A DNA stretch of 64,000 nt, from assembly GCF_035555955.1 (NCBI RefSeq), contig NZ_DATMGA010000032.1, forward strand, positions 1 through 64,000, written 5' to 3'. Positions 54,247 through 63,237 of this stretch are shown here, one piece after another. The translations under genes and the position numbers were made by a program. The stretch's first letter is position 1; each line of letters begins with the position of its first letter. The DNA is from Eoetvoesia sp035555955. Its GTDB lineage: Bacteria > Pseudomonadota > Gammaproteobacteria > Burkholderiales > Burkholderiaceae_B. The notes beneath the pieces are model-generated. The model searched no databases, was not told the origin of the DNA, and saw only the letters and a program-made list of their open reading frames with translations.

Positions 54247-54483
54247 TTATTGCGGCTGCCGCGAAGGCGGAACCGCCACCGCATGGGCCGGCGGCGCGGC
54301 AGTGATATGTTCTACTTTCAGCCCTCTTTTCACTGCGCCGTCGGTCAACGGCTGATCGCCGAAATACCGGACGGCCAGCACGATGGTGACAATACAGCCC
54401 ACGATGGTCAAGGCGGGGCCGGCGATCAGCAGCCATGGCCATAATTCACGCCACCACGGGCGGGAAGAACCAAGGGAAGACAT
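54247..54483 (-). CDS. Short FixH/CcoH-like protein
   Basis: A 78-aa protein with one transmembrane helix (WPWLLIAGPALTIVGCIVTI) followed by a short periplasmic tail containing GDQPLTDGAVKRGLKVEHI, which resembles the membrane-proximal part of FixH/CcoH (PWPWLLxAGP, then a lysine-rich YYKxGL-like motif). Typical FixH proteins have about 150 or more residues with a full beta-sandwich, so this one is strongly shortened. ATG 54483 has GGAG 9 bp upstream; starts at 54489 and 54498 are also possible. It follows ccoG, as fixH does elsewhere. Confidence 0.65.
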   Translation of the reverse strand: MSSLGSSRPWWRELWPWLLIAGPALTIVGCIVTIVLAVRYFGDQPLTDGAVKRGLKVEHITAAPPAHAVAVPPSRQPQ

Positions 54484-54519
54484 GGGCATTATCTCCATTA
54501 ACAGTTAACAGGCCTTACG

Positions 54520-56019
54520 TTACCGAGGCACGAAAAAGCTGGACTTCTCGGTCACCACGACTTCCTTGCCGTCGGGGGAACGGGCAACGGCCAGCATATT
54601 GATTTCATGCAGGCCAGGCGTTACGTCGGCGGCCGGAGCCCGCACCAGGACAGGCACCAGGCGATTGGACGAGCCCTCGACATGCACATGGTCGCCGCCC
54701 CGGTCGACCGTGGCGATGGACAGCTCGGAAAGCCCGCTGACGCTCAGCTTGATTTCCAAAGGGTTTTCGCCGGTGTTGATGATTTGCAGGCGGTACACGT
54801 TTTCGATAAGCCCGCCCGCCACTTCACGCCCCAGCGCGCCACGGTCGCGAATGACGTCCACACGCAAGGTAGTGCGCAAGGCCAGGGACACCGCAAAGCC
54901 GATCACAATCAGTCCCAGCAGCGCAATATAGGCCAGCACGCGCGGACGCATCAGCCGCCGGCGCGCCTGGCTTTGCGTAAGGCGATCGACAATGGCGCGG
55001 CCCGAGGTGTAGCGTATGAGCCCCTTGTCGTAGTGCATTTTCTCCATGACCTGGTCGCAGGCGTCCACGCACGCCCCGCAGCCTATGCACATGTACTGCA
55101 GGCCGTCGCGAATGTCGATGCCCGTTGGGCAAACCTGCACGCACAGGCTGCAGTCCACGCAGTCGCCCATGCCTGCCTCTTTGTGGTCGATGCGGCGCGA
55201 GCGGCCGCCGCGCGGTTCGCCGCGCACATGGTCGTAAGTGACCACGAAGGTGTCGTCGTCGACCATGACGCTTTGGAAGCGCGCATACGGACACATGTAT
55301 TTGCAAACCGCCTCACGCATGAAGCCGGCATTGCCCCATGTAGCGAAGGCGTAGAACAGCATCCAGAACCACTGCCAGGGCCCCAGCGAAACCGCCAGCA
55401 GGCCCGCGCCCAGTTCGCGGATGGGGGAGAAATACCCGATGAAGGTAAAGCCGGTCCACAGGGCGATGGCAATCCATACGAAATGCTTGGCGGCCTTGAC
55501 GCGCAGCTTGCGCCAGCCCCAGGGCTGCTCGTCCAGGCGGATGCGCGCCAGACGATCGCCTTCGATCTTGCGTTCGACCCACATGAAGATTTCGGTGTAT
55601 ACCGTTTGCGGACAGGCATACCCGCAAAACAGGCGCCCCGCCATAGCGGTGAACAGGAACAGCGAAAACGCGGAGACCACCAGCAGAACCGCCAGGTACA
55701 CGACATCCTGCGGCCACAGCACCATGCCGAACAAATAGAACTTGCGCGCCCCCAGATCGAACAGCACGGCCTGCCGCCCTCCCCACTGCAGCCAGGGCAG
55801 GCCGTAGAAAATGATCTGGGTGACATACACCATGACAATGCGCCACCGGGCAAATATGCCCGAGACCGAGCGCGGGTAGATCTTGCTGCGCACGTCGGCC
55901 AGGGCCACCTCGACCTGGGGCGAGGCGCCGCCCGCCGCGCGCTTCGGCATTTCCGGCGGCTGCCATGCCGGCGGCACGCCGGCCGCGCCTTCGGGATCGC
56001 CATGAAATTCACTGCTCAT
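54520..56019 (-). CDS. ccoG: Cytochrome c oxidase accessory protein CcoG (FixG/RdxA)
   Basis: A 499-aa membrane iron-sulfur protein needed for cbb3 oxidase copper supply. About five transmembrane helices fill the first 250 residues (GRLFCGYACPQTVYTEIFMW is the conserved cysteine segment). Two ferredoxin-type clusters follow: CVDCSLCVQVCPTGIDIRDG and YMCIGCGACVDACDQVM. The C-terminus is the FixG Ig-like domain. It lies after ccoP and before the FixH-like gene. Confidence 0.95.
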   Translation of the reverse strand: MSSEFHGDPEGAAGVPPAWQPPEMPKRAAGGASPQVEVALADVRSKIYPRSVSGIFARWRIVMVYVTQIIFYGLPWLQWGGRQAVLFDLGARKFYLFGMVLWPQDVVYLAVLLVVSAFSLFLFTAMAGRLFCGYACPQTVYTEIFMWVERKIEGDRLARIRLDEQPWGWRKLRVKAAKHFVWIAIALWTGFTFIGYFSPIRELGAGLLAVSLGPWQWFWMLFYAFATWGNAGFMREAVCKYMCPYARFQSVMVDDDTFVVTYDHVRGEPRGGRSRRIDHKEAGMGDCVDCSLCVQVCPTGIDIRDGLQYMCIGCGACVDACDQVMEKMHYDKGLIRYTSGRAIVDRLTQSQARRRLMRPRVLAYIALLGLIVIGFAVSLALRTTLRVDVIRDRGALGREVAGGLIENVYRLQIINTGENPLEIKLSVSGLSELSIATVDRGGDHVHVEGSSNRLVPVLVRAPAADVTPGLHEINMLAVARSPDGKEVVVTEKSSFFVPR

Positions 56020-56040
56020 GATGCTCGTCGCTCCGTTGAC

Positions 56041-56964
56041 CTAGTCGGCCGATGCCGCGCCACCCTGATTGGACAGTCCCCAGACCCAGGCCGCCAGCAT
56101 ACGGATCTGATCGGCGGTCAGGCGCTCTTCCTGGGCCGGCATTTCGTTGCTGCGCCCGTTCAGTATGGTTTTGACGATGGTCGCCTCGGAACTGCCGTAA
56201 AGCCACACGTTGTCGGTCAGGTTGGGCGCGCCCAGCGCCGTATTGCCTTTGCCCTCGGCGCCGTGGCATGCGACGCAATACGTCTCGAAGCCGCGCTTGC
56301 CCGGCACGGCGCGCAAGGGGTCGCTGGCCAGCCCGGACAAGGACCGCACGTACTGCGCAATGGCGGCCGCCTCGTCGGGCTTGATCTGGGCACTCCACGC
56401 CGGCATGACGCCATGACGGCCCTTGGTGATGGTCTGGATGATCTGCTCGGGCGCGCCTCCATACAGCCAGTCGGCATCGGTCAGATTGGGAAAGCCGGGC
56501 CCGCCGGCGGCGTCCGAACCATGGCACTGCGCGCAATTGTTCAGGAACAGGCGCTGCCCGATTTCACGCGCCTCGGTGTCTTGGGCGACTTGTGGAATGG
56601 GCATGCCGGCATAGCGCTCGTACAACGGCTTGATCTTGTCGTTGAGTTCGATTTGCGCCTGCTTGACCGCCTTGGCGCTGCTGTAGTCCAGCGTGCCGGC
56701 ATACTTGCCAAGCCCCGGATACAGCACCAGGTAGCCCAGCGCAAAGAAACACAGGCCCACATAGAAGACCGTCCACCAGCGCGGCACGGGGTTGTTCAGC
56801 TCGGACAGGCTGCCATCCCAGACATGCCCCGTGTTTTCGGTCTGCTCGACCTTTTTCTTGAGCCAGGCCCGCTGCGTGTAGATAAGCCACAAACAGAAAG
56901 CCACGCCGCCCAGCGCAATGGCGGCGATGTAGTAGCTCCAAAAGCCGCTCACAAAATCACTCAT
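56041..56964 (-). CDS. ccoP: Cytochrome cbb3 oxidase subunit III (CcoP, dihaem)
   Basis: A 307-aa membrane-anchored cytochrome c with an N-terminal hydrophobic helix (FWSYYIAAIALGGVAFCLWL), the family motif DGSLSELNNPVPRWWTVFY, and two haem-binding sites, CAQCH in LFLNNCAQCHGSDAAGGPG and CVACH in YCVACHGAEGKGNTALG, each with a downstream Met ligand. It passes electrons from soluble cytochrome c to CcoO/CcoN. It overlaps ccoQ by 8 bp. Confidence 0.96.
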   Translation of the reverse strand: MSDFVSGFWSYYIAAIALGGVAFCLWLIYTQRAWLKKKVEQTENTGHVWDGSLSELNNPVPRWWTVFYVGLCFFALGYLVLYPGLGKYAGTLDYSSAKAVKQAQIELNDKIKPLYERYAGMPIPQVAQDTEAREIGQRLFLNNCAQCHGSDAAGGPGFPNLTDADWLYGGAPEQIIQTITKGRHGVMPAWSAQIKPDEAAAIAQYVRSLSGLASDPLRAVPGKRGFETYCVACHGAEGKGNTALGAPNLTDNVWLYGSSEATIVKTILNGRSNEMPAQEERLTADQIRMLAAWVWGLSNQGGAASAD

Positions 56965-57163
56965 GAGAATTCTCCCGCTTCGTATCCTTTATGTCGTGGG
57001 CACCGGACGCCGCATTGGCCGGCTCTTCGTCCGGCAGGGCGAACGGCAGCATGGATGCCGCGGCGTTGGCCCCGGCCCGCCCGCGCGAATACGCCCACCA
57101 GACGATGCCGATGAACGTGAGCAGCGCCACGCATGTGGCGACTCCGTTGAGAAGGCCGATCAT
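56957..57163 (-). CDS. ccoQ: Cytochrome cbb3 oxidase small subunit CcoQ
   Basis: A 68-aa protein with a single N-terminal membrane helix (GVATCVALLTFIGIVWWAYS) and a charged cytoplasmic tail, in the position and size of CcoQ (FixQ), which stabilises the oxidase. Start ATG 57163 lies 2 bp after the ccoO stop, and the end overlaps ccoP. Confidence 0.88.
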   Translation of the reverse strand: MIGLLNGVATCVALLTFIGIVWWAYSRGRAGANAAASMLPFALPDEEPANAASGAHDIKDTKRENSHE

Positions 57164-57164
57164 G

Positions 57165-57824
57165 CTAGCGCCTCCCCTCGGCCACGGCCTGCTCGGCGGC
57201 GGCCCGCGTGGCGACGCCCAGGCTTTGCAGGTACGCCACCAGGGCATCTTCCTCGGTCTTGCCCACAAGCTGCTCGGGCGCCTTGGCGATTTCCTCGTCG
57301 GTATACGGGACGCCGACGGCGCGCAGCGCCTTCATGCGGGCCTGGACATTGCTGCCTTCGACCGTATTGCGCTGCAGCCACGGATAGGCCGGCATGTTCG
57401 ACTCTTTCACCACGTCGCGCGGGTTGCGCAAATGCACGCGGTGCCAGTCGTCGGAATAGCGCTTCCCTACACGGGCGAGATCAGGGCCTGTGCGCTTGGA
57501 GCCCCACAGGAAGGGGTGGTCGTAGACGAACTCGCCCGACAGCGAATACGGCCCGTAGCGCTGCACCTCGGACTGCAGCATGCGGATCTGCTGCGAATGG
57601 CAGCCGACGCAGCCTTCGCGGATGTACAGGTCGCGGCCTATCAGTTGCAGGGAATCGTAGGGCTTGGCGCCCGCCACCGGCGTGGTGGTCGAATGCTGGA
57701 AAAACAGCGGCACAATCTGCGCCAGGCCCGCGAACAGGATGACCACGATGCTGAAGATGATCAGCAGCCCGACGTTGGTCTCGAGCGTTTCGTGGCTGAA
57801 TCTTTTTTTGTTTTGGCTGGACAT
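57165..57824 (-). CDS. ccoO: Cytochrome cbb3 oxidase subunit II (CcoO, monohaem)
   Basis: A 219-aa membrane-anchored cytochrome c. It has an N-terminal helix (VGLLIIFSIVVILFAGLAQI), one haem site in IREGCVGCHSQQIRM, and the CcoO segments YGPYSLSGEFVYDHPFLWGS and KRTGPDLARVGKRYSDDWHR. The terminal residues before ccoQ are compact. It lies 12 bp after ccoN and is normal in length. Confidence 0.96.
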   Translation of the reverse strand: MSSQNKKRFSHETLETNVGLLIIFSIVVILFAGLAQIVPLFFQHSTTTPVAGAKPYDSLQLIGRDLYIREGCVGCHSQQIRMLQSEVQRYGPYSLSGEFVYDHPFLWGSKRTGPDLARVGKRYSDDWHRVHLRNPRDVVKESNMPAYPWLQRNTVEGSNVQARMKALRAVGVPYTDEEIAKAPEQLVGKTEEDALVAYLQSLGVATRAAAEQAVAEGRR

Positions 57825-57836
57825 GAACCTTCTCCC

Positions 57837-59351
57837 TCAAGCCGATGCCGTAGCGGTTGCCGGAGCCTCGGTCGATGCCGATGCCGGGCCGACCAGCGCC
57901 GGATCGGTGCTGTCCGGGTTGTACAGATAGATGACGGGATTCACCTTGGGCTGGCCCTTCATGGTCTTCCAGGCATTCCAGGCCATCAGGCACATGCCGC
58001 CCAGGAAGAACAGCCCGCCTATCATGCGGATGGTGTACAGCGGGTACGTGGCCTTGACGCCTTCGACGAAGCTGTAGGTGAGCGTACCGTCGTCGCCGGT
58101 GGCGCGCCACATGAGGCCCTGCATGACGCCGGCCACCCACATGGACGAGATGTACAGCACGACCCCGATCGTGGCCAGCCAGAAATGCACGTCGATCATC
58201 CTGGTGCTGGCCATGGAGGTGCGTCCGTACAGGCGCGGGATCATGTAGTAGAACGAGCCGAAGGTGATCATGGCCACCCAGCCCAGCGCACCTACGTGGA
58301 CGTGGCCGATGGTCCAGTCGGTGTAGTGCGACAAGGCATTGACCGTGCGGATGGACATCATCGAGCCTTCGAAGGTGGCCATCCCGTAGAACGACAGCGC
58401 CGTGACCAGGAACTTGAGTATGGGATCGGTGCGCAGCTTGTGCCAGGCGCCCGACACCGTCAGGATGCCGTTGATCATGCCGCCCCAGGAAGGCGCCAGC
58501 AGGATCAGCGAGAACACCATGCCCAGGGCCTGGGTCCAGTCGGGCAGCGAGGTGTAGTGCAGGTGATGGGGGCCGGCCCACATATAGGTGAAGGCCAGCG
58601 CCCAGAAGTGCACGATGGACAGGCGGTACGAATAAATGGGGCGGTTGGCCTGCTTGGGCACGAAGTAGTACATCATGCCCAGGAAGCTGGTGGTCAGGAA
58701 GAAACCCACCGCGTTATGGCCGTACCACCACTGCACCATGGCGTCCTGCACGCCTGCATAGGCGGAATACGACTTCCACAGCGAAACCGGGATTTCAATG
58801 TTGTTGAAAATATGCAGGACGGCGATGGTGAGGATGTACGAACCGAAGAACCAGTTCGCCACGTAGATGTGCTTGACGCGGCGCTTGGCGATGGTGCCGA
58901 AGAACACGACGGCATACGCCACCCACACCAGGGTGATGAGCACGTCGATGGGCCATTCGTATTCCGCGTATTCCTTGGTGCTTGTGTAGCCCATGGGCAG
59001 AGTGAAAAAGCCCAGGAACAGCGAGGCCTGCCAGCCCCAGAACGTGAAGGCCGCAAGCTTGTCGCTGAACAGGCGCGCCTGACAGGTGCGCTGCACGACG
59101 TAGTACGACGTGGCAAACAGCGCCGTGCCGCCGAAAGCGAAAATGACGGTGTTGGTATGCACCGGACGCAGGCGGCCGTAGCTCAGCCACGGAATATTGA
59201 AGTTAAGCTCTGGCCAGATCAATTGCGATGCAATCAGCACCCCGACCGCCATGCCGACAATGCCCCAAAATATGGTCATGATGGTGAACTGCCTTACCAC
59301 GCCATAATTGAAGGTTTCGGCCGGCCTTTCCAGCGCACCGGACTTATCCAT
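57837..59351 (-). CDS. ccoN: Cytochrome cbb3 oxidase catalytic subunit I (CcoN)
   Basis: A 504-aa haem-copper oxidase subunit with 12 transmembrane helices. Histidine ligands are visible in YGRLRPVHTNTVIFAFGG, WYGHNAVGFFLTTSFLG (CuB), GPHHLHYTSLPDW (CuB pair) and SHYTDWTIGHVHVGALGW. The cross-linked Tyr of C-family oxidases should lie in the FYGMATFEGSMMS helix. This enzyme reduces oxygen at low concentrations and pumps protons. It is preceded by ccoS, and an AGGGG site stands before the ATG. Confidence 0.97.
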   Translation of the reverse strand: MDKSGALERPAETFNYGVVRQFTIMTIFWGIVGMAVGVLIASQLIWPELNFNIPWLSYGRLRPVHTNTVIFAFGGTALFATSYYVVQRTCQARLFSDKLAAFTFWGWQASLFLGFFTLPMGYTSTKEYAEYEWPIDVLITLVWVAYAVVFFGTIAKRRVKHIYVANWFFGSYILTIAVLHIFNNIEIPVSLWKSYSAYAGVQDAMVQWWYGHNAVGFFLTTSFLGMMYYFVPKQANRPIYSYRLSIVHFWALAFTYMWAGPHHLHYTSLPDWTQALGMVFSLILLAPSWGGMINGILTVSGAWHKLRTDPILKFLVTALSFYGMATFEGSMMSIRTVNALSHYTDWTIGHVHVGALGWVAMITFGSFYYMIPRLYGRTSMASTRMIDVHFWLATIGVVLYISSMWVAGVMQGLMWRATGDDGTLTYSFVEGVKATYPLYTIRMIGGLFFLGGMCLMAWNAWKTMKGQPKVNPVIYLYNPDSTDPALVGPASASTEAPATATASA

Positions 59352-59441
59352 GAGTATCCCCTGAAACAGACAAACAGAACATATAAAAAAATTCGTGCCG
59401 CGCCCCGGCCCTTGCCGGTCTCCTGCTGTGCGGGCCGACGA

Positions 59442-59600
59442 TCAATCCAATCGCGGCCCGTCGTCATCGCCGAGTATCGATTTGGCCGCCGTATCGGTAT
59501 CGTCGAATTGCCCCGCGAATATGGCCCACCAGAAAGCCACGCCGATGCCAAGCGCAAAAACCAGGGAAATCGGCAGCAGCAAATACAGAGCGGCGTCCAT
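59442..59600 (-). CDS. ccoS: cbb3 oxidase assembly protein CcoS
   Basis: A 52-aa protein with one membrane helix (ALYLLLPISLVFALGIGVAF) followed by WWAIFAGQFDDTDTAAKSIL, the conserved CcoS segment (xGQFDDxDxxxxxIL). Its ATG overlaps the ccoI stop codon (ATGA), implying translational coupling. CcoS is required for haem and copper insertion into CcoN. Confidence 0.92.
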   Translation of the reverse strand: MDAALYLLLPISLVFALGIGVAFWWAIFAGQFDDTDTAAKSILGDDDGPRLD

Positions 59601-60562
59601 CAGGCGCCCTGTATCGCATCCGCCGGCCAATCCCCGGCAGGCAGGCAATCCCGCCGATACAGGCGCCAGGAATTGGCGCCCACGGCCAGCGAGGACAGCA
59701 GCATGGTGATGGCCGCCAGCCAGGGCTGCACCCAACCGAGCATCGCCAGCGGTGTCATGAGCAGGTGCCAGGCCATGGAGCCGTACAGGCTTTGCCGCGA
59801 AACCCTGCTGGTGGCCCGCGCCAGGGCATCGACTTCGGCAACGTCCATGTCGGGCCGCCGCAGAACGCGGGCATGCGCCGCCGCGATGGCGGTGGGCACG
59901 GACATGGCCATTGCGCACGGACAACTGATGACCAGCAGGGCAACCACGACGCCGACGGCACGCGAGGGGTCGGCCGCATGCCAGAATGCGCCGGCCCCGA
60001 GCGCCAGCAGCAATTGGGCGGCGGTGAACCAGGCGGCTATGCTGTCGGCCCGCGCCGCCAGCGCGCGCCGGTATCGTTCAAGATGCCGGTGCAGTCCGCC
60101 GATGCCAATGGCCTGGCGGGCGCACAGCTCGAAATACCGGGCGGTAAGCAAGAAAGCCACGAACATGGTGACCGAATCGAAATACACCTCGCCCCTGCCC
60201 GACCACGTTGCCATGGCGCTTGGGATGAACGCGGCGACTATGCCCAGCGCCACCGGCACGTCCATGCCCAGGTGCGCCCGCTGCGCGCGGCCCAGCGCGC
60301 CGCTCCATACCGGCCAGGCGCAATACAGCACCACGGGGACGGTCAGCGCCAGGCTGCACCAGTTCATGAGAAAGACCGCCTGGTCGAGCAGCGATGCATC
60401 GTCGGAAGATGGGCTGCCGCGCAAATACCCTGGAAAAGCGAACATCATGACCTGCATCATGGCCAGCCACGCCAACCCCAGGCGCGCAAGCATGTGGCGG
60501 CGTTTCTTGCGCTCGCCGTCGGCCAGAACCTTCGGAGGGGAGAATAATGAGAATGCCCGCAT
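59600..60562 (-). CDS. ccoI: CcoI-type copper P-ATPase reduced to its membrane domain
   Basis: A 320-aa protein from ATG 60562 (a TTG at 60571 is in frame). It aligns with the transmembrane helices of CcoI: LAMMQVMMFAFPGYL, LTVPVVLYCAWPVW, HLGMDVPVALGIVAAF, EVYFDSVTMFVAFLLTARYF and the copper-transporting CPC (214-216) in LLVISCPCAMAMSVPTA, then the two last helices LLMTPLAMLGW and AITMLLSSLAVGANSWRLYR. Missing are the N-terminal CxxC metal domain, the actuator domain (no TGE motif; only about 30 residues where it belongs) and the whole phosphorylation/nucleotide domain (no DKTGT, no GDGxND). Normal CcoI has about 750-800 residues. It cannot hydrolyse ATP. The frame is open throughout and coupled to ccoS, so it looks maintained rather than decayed. 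Confidence 0.85.
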   Translation of the reverse strand: MRAFSLFSPPKVLADGERKKRRHMLARLGLAWLAMMQVMMFAFPGYLRGSPSSDDASLLDQAVFLMNWCSLALTVPVVLYCAWPVWSGALGRAQRAHLGMDVPVALGIVAAFIPSAMATWSGRGEVYFDSVTMFVAFLLTARYFELCARQAIGIGGLHRHLERYRRALAARADSIAAWFTAAQLLLALGAGAFWHAADPSRAVGVVVALLVISCPCAMAMSVPTAIAAAHARVLRRPDMDVAEVDALARATSRVSRQSLYGSMAWHLLMTPLAMLGWVQPWLAAITMLLSSLAVGANSWRLYRRDCLPAGDWPADAIQGA

Positions 60563-60569
60563 GCTTGGC

Positions 60570-60575
60570 AATATA
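60570..60575 (-). promoter_or_regulatory. -10 box of the cco operon (TATATT)
   Basis: TATATT on the minus strand lies exactly where a -10 element should be for a transcript starting at 60563, which is 41.5 bp from the centre of the FNR box. The start codon at 60562 would then be at the very 5' end of the mRNA. Confidence 0.55.
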
Positions 60576-60595
60576 GCGGGCCGCGGCAGTTCGGG

Positions 60596-60613
60596 CCTTG
60601 ATCAAAATCAAGG
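60596..60613. promoter_or_regulatory. FNR box upstream of the cco operon (TTGAT-CAAA-ATCAA)
   Basis: A perfect match to the FNR consensus TTGAT-N4-ATCAA at 60598-60611, extended to 7-bp arms (CCTTGAT/ATCAAGG). It stands upstream of the operon encoding the low-oxygen oxidase, and an FNR gene is in the same window. Confidence 0.9.
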
Positions 60614-60714
60614 CTTGGCGCTTGGCCTGCGGGCCGGCATCGCGCCGGCTGGCCAGGCTGTCGTTTTTATGCCCGCCATACAAGCCGGCCGTGCAGCCGG
60701 CGGGCCGAAATGCA

Positions 60715-60740
60715 AAGAGGGACGCCTCGGCGCCCCTCTT
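60715..60740 (-). terminator. Probable terminator of aceA
   Basis: On the minus strand AAGAGGGGCGCC and GGCGTCCCTCTT form a long stem (one G-T pair) with a tight loop about 50 bp after the aceA stop, followed by TGCATTT. Confidence 0.6.
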
Positions 60741-60786
60741 CGTCGTTCACGAGCCGGTCATTGCGCGCCGGCTCTCAAGCGGGCAT

Positions 60787-62103
<1,317 letters not shown>

Positions 62104-62413
62104 GCTGATGCTCCTGATGTGAAAAGCCTAGAAAGAAATGACAAACCAAAAATCCATGGAAAAATTCTAAGCTTTTGTTGCACAGCACAGTAGAGTTATA
62201 TCTTATATAAGACTAATTATATTTTTGTTATAAATCATATAAATACAAATTTTATTTCGTTATATGAAATGTTTTTTCCTGTTATGAAAACCAAAACAAC
62301 GCAACGCAACATCGACTTTTTGTATTGCGCAATTTAAATTTCACAATACGGAAAAAAGAAATGGCAGGCGCTACAATATCGCTTTACCGATAGCCGCCCC
62401 CAACACCGAAGTC
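62104..62413. other. AT-rich divergent promoter region aceA-queF
   Basis: The 310-bp spacer contains a stretch at about 62180-62280 that is nearly all A/T (TTATATAAGACTAATTATAT and beyond), unlike the rest of the chromosome. A 28-bp palindrome lies at 62322-62349, and a TACAAT hexamer at 62372-62377 is a plausible -10 for queF. No gene is present. Confidence 0.5.
62322..62349. promoter_or_regulatory. 28-bp imperfect palindrome, candidate operator
   Basis: GTATTGcGcAATTT and its near-complement AAATTtcaCAATAC share one centre; 12 of 14 base pairs match, including the outer GTATTG/CAATAC and the inner AATTTAAATT. It is 64 bp before queF and 218 bp before aceA. A dimeric or tetrameric repressor site is likely; which gene it controls is not clear. 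Confidence 0.5.
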
Positions 62414-63232
62414 ATGCTTGATCCCAAATTGGCAAACGCCCCGCTAGGCCACGAAGTGGCCTACCCCGATAAATACGATGCCGGCCTGCTCTTTCCCATA
62501 GCGCGCGCCGCCAACCGGCAAACCTTGCCGCACATGCCGGGCTGGTCGGGCGCCGACATCTGGAATGCCTATGAAATCTCGTGGCTCAACCGCAAGGGAA
62601 AGCCGCTGGTCGCCATGGCGCGTTTCGTGTTTCCCTACACCAGCCCTAATCTCATCGAGTCCAAATCGTTCAAGCTCTATTTGAATTCATTCAACGACGA
62701 ACGCTTCGACTCGGCCGACCAAGTCCTGCAAATCATGCAGCGCGACTTGAGCCGCGCCGCGGGCGCCGACATCCATGCCGAATTCCTGCCGGTGGATCAA
62801 CCCATCCACGTCGCCCCCCTGGAAGGCCGGAACATCGACGGGGCCGATGTGGAAATCACCACCTACAAGCCGGCGCCCGAACTGCTGCGCTGCGCCGACA
62901 GCCTCGAAGTCGTGACCGAAACCCTGGTTTCCGAACTGCTGAAGTCCAACTGCCCGGTTACCGGCCAACCCGACTGGGGCAGCCTGCAGATCCGCTATAC
63001 CGGCCCGCGCATCGACCGCGAAGCCCTGCTGGCCTATGTGGTGTCGCTGCGCCGGCACGATGAATTCCACGAGCATTGCGTGGAAAAGATATATTGCGAC
63101 ATCTGGCAGGCCTGCCGGCCCGCGTCGCTATGCGTCTATGCGCGATACACCCGCCGGGGCGGGCTGGACATCAACCCCTGGCGCAGCAGCGAGTCGGTCT
63201 CCATCGCCGACACACGCACGCTGCGGCAATAA
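62414..63232 (+). CDS. queF: NADPH-dependent 7-cyano-7-deazaguanine reductase (QueF)
   Basis: A 272-aa enzyme of the long, unimodular-duplicated QueF class. It reduces preQ0 to preQ1 in queuosine synthesis. The NADPH-binding QueF signature ESKSFKLYLNSFN is present in the N-terminal half, and the catalytic Cys180 and Asp187 in SNCPVTGQPDWGSLQIRY in the C-terminal half, with HDEFHEHCVEKIYCDI after it. No preQ1 riboswitch is recognised upstream. Confidence 0.95.
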   Translation: MLDPKLANAPLGHEVAYPDKYDAGLLFPIARAANRQTLPHMPGWSGADIWNAYEISWLNRKGKPLVAMARFVFPYTSPNLIESKSFKLYLNSFNDERFDSADQVLQIMQRDLSRAAGADIHAEFLPVDQPIHVAPLEGRNIDGADVEITTYKPAPELLRCADSLEVVTETLVSELLKSNCPVTGQPDWGSLQIRYTGPRIDREALLAYVVSLRRHDEFHEHCVEKIYCDIWQACRPASLCVYARYTRRGGLDINPWRSSESVSIADTRTLRQ

Positions 63233-63237
63233 GCAAA

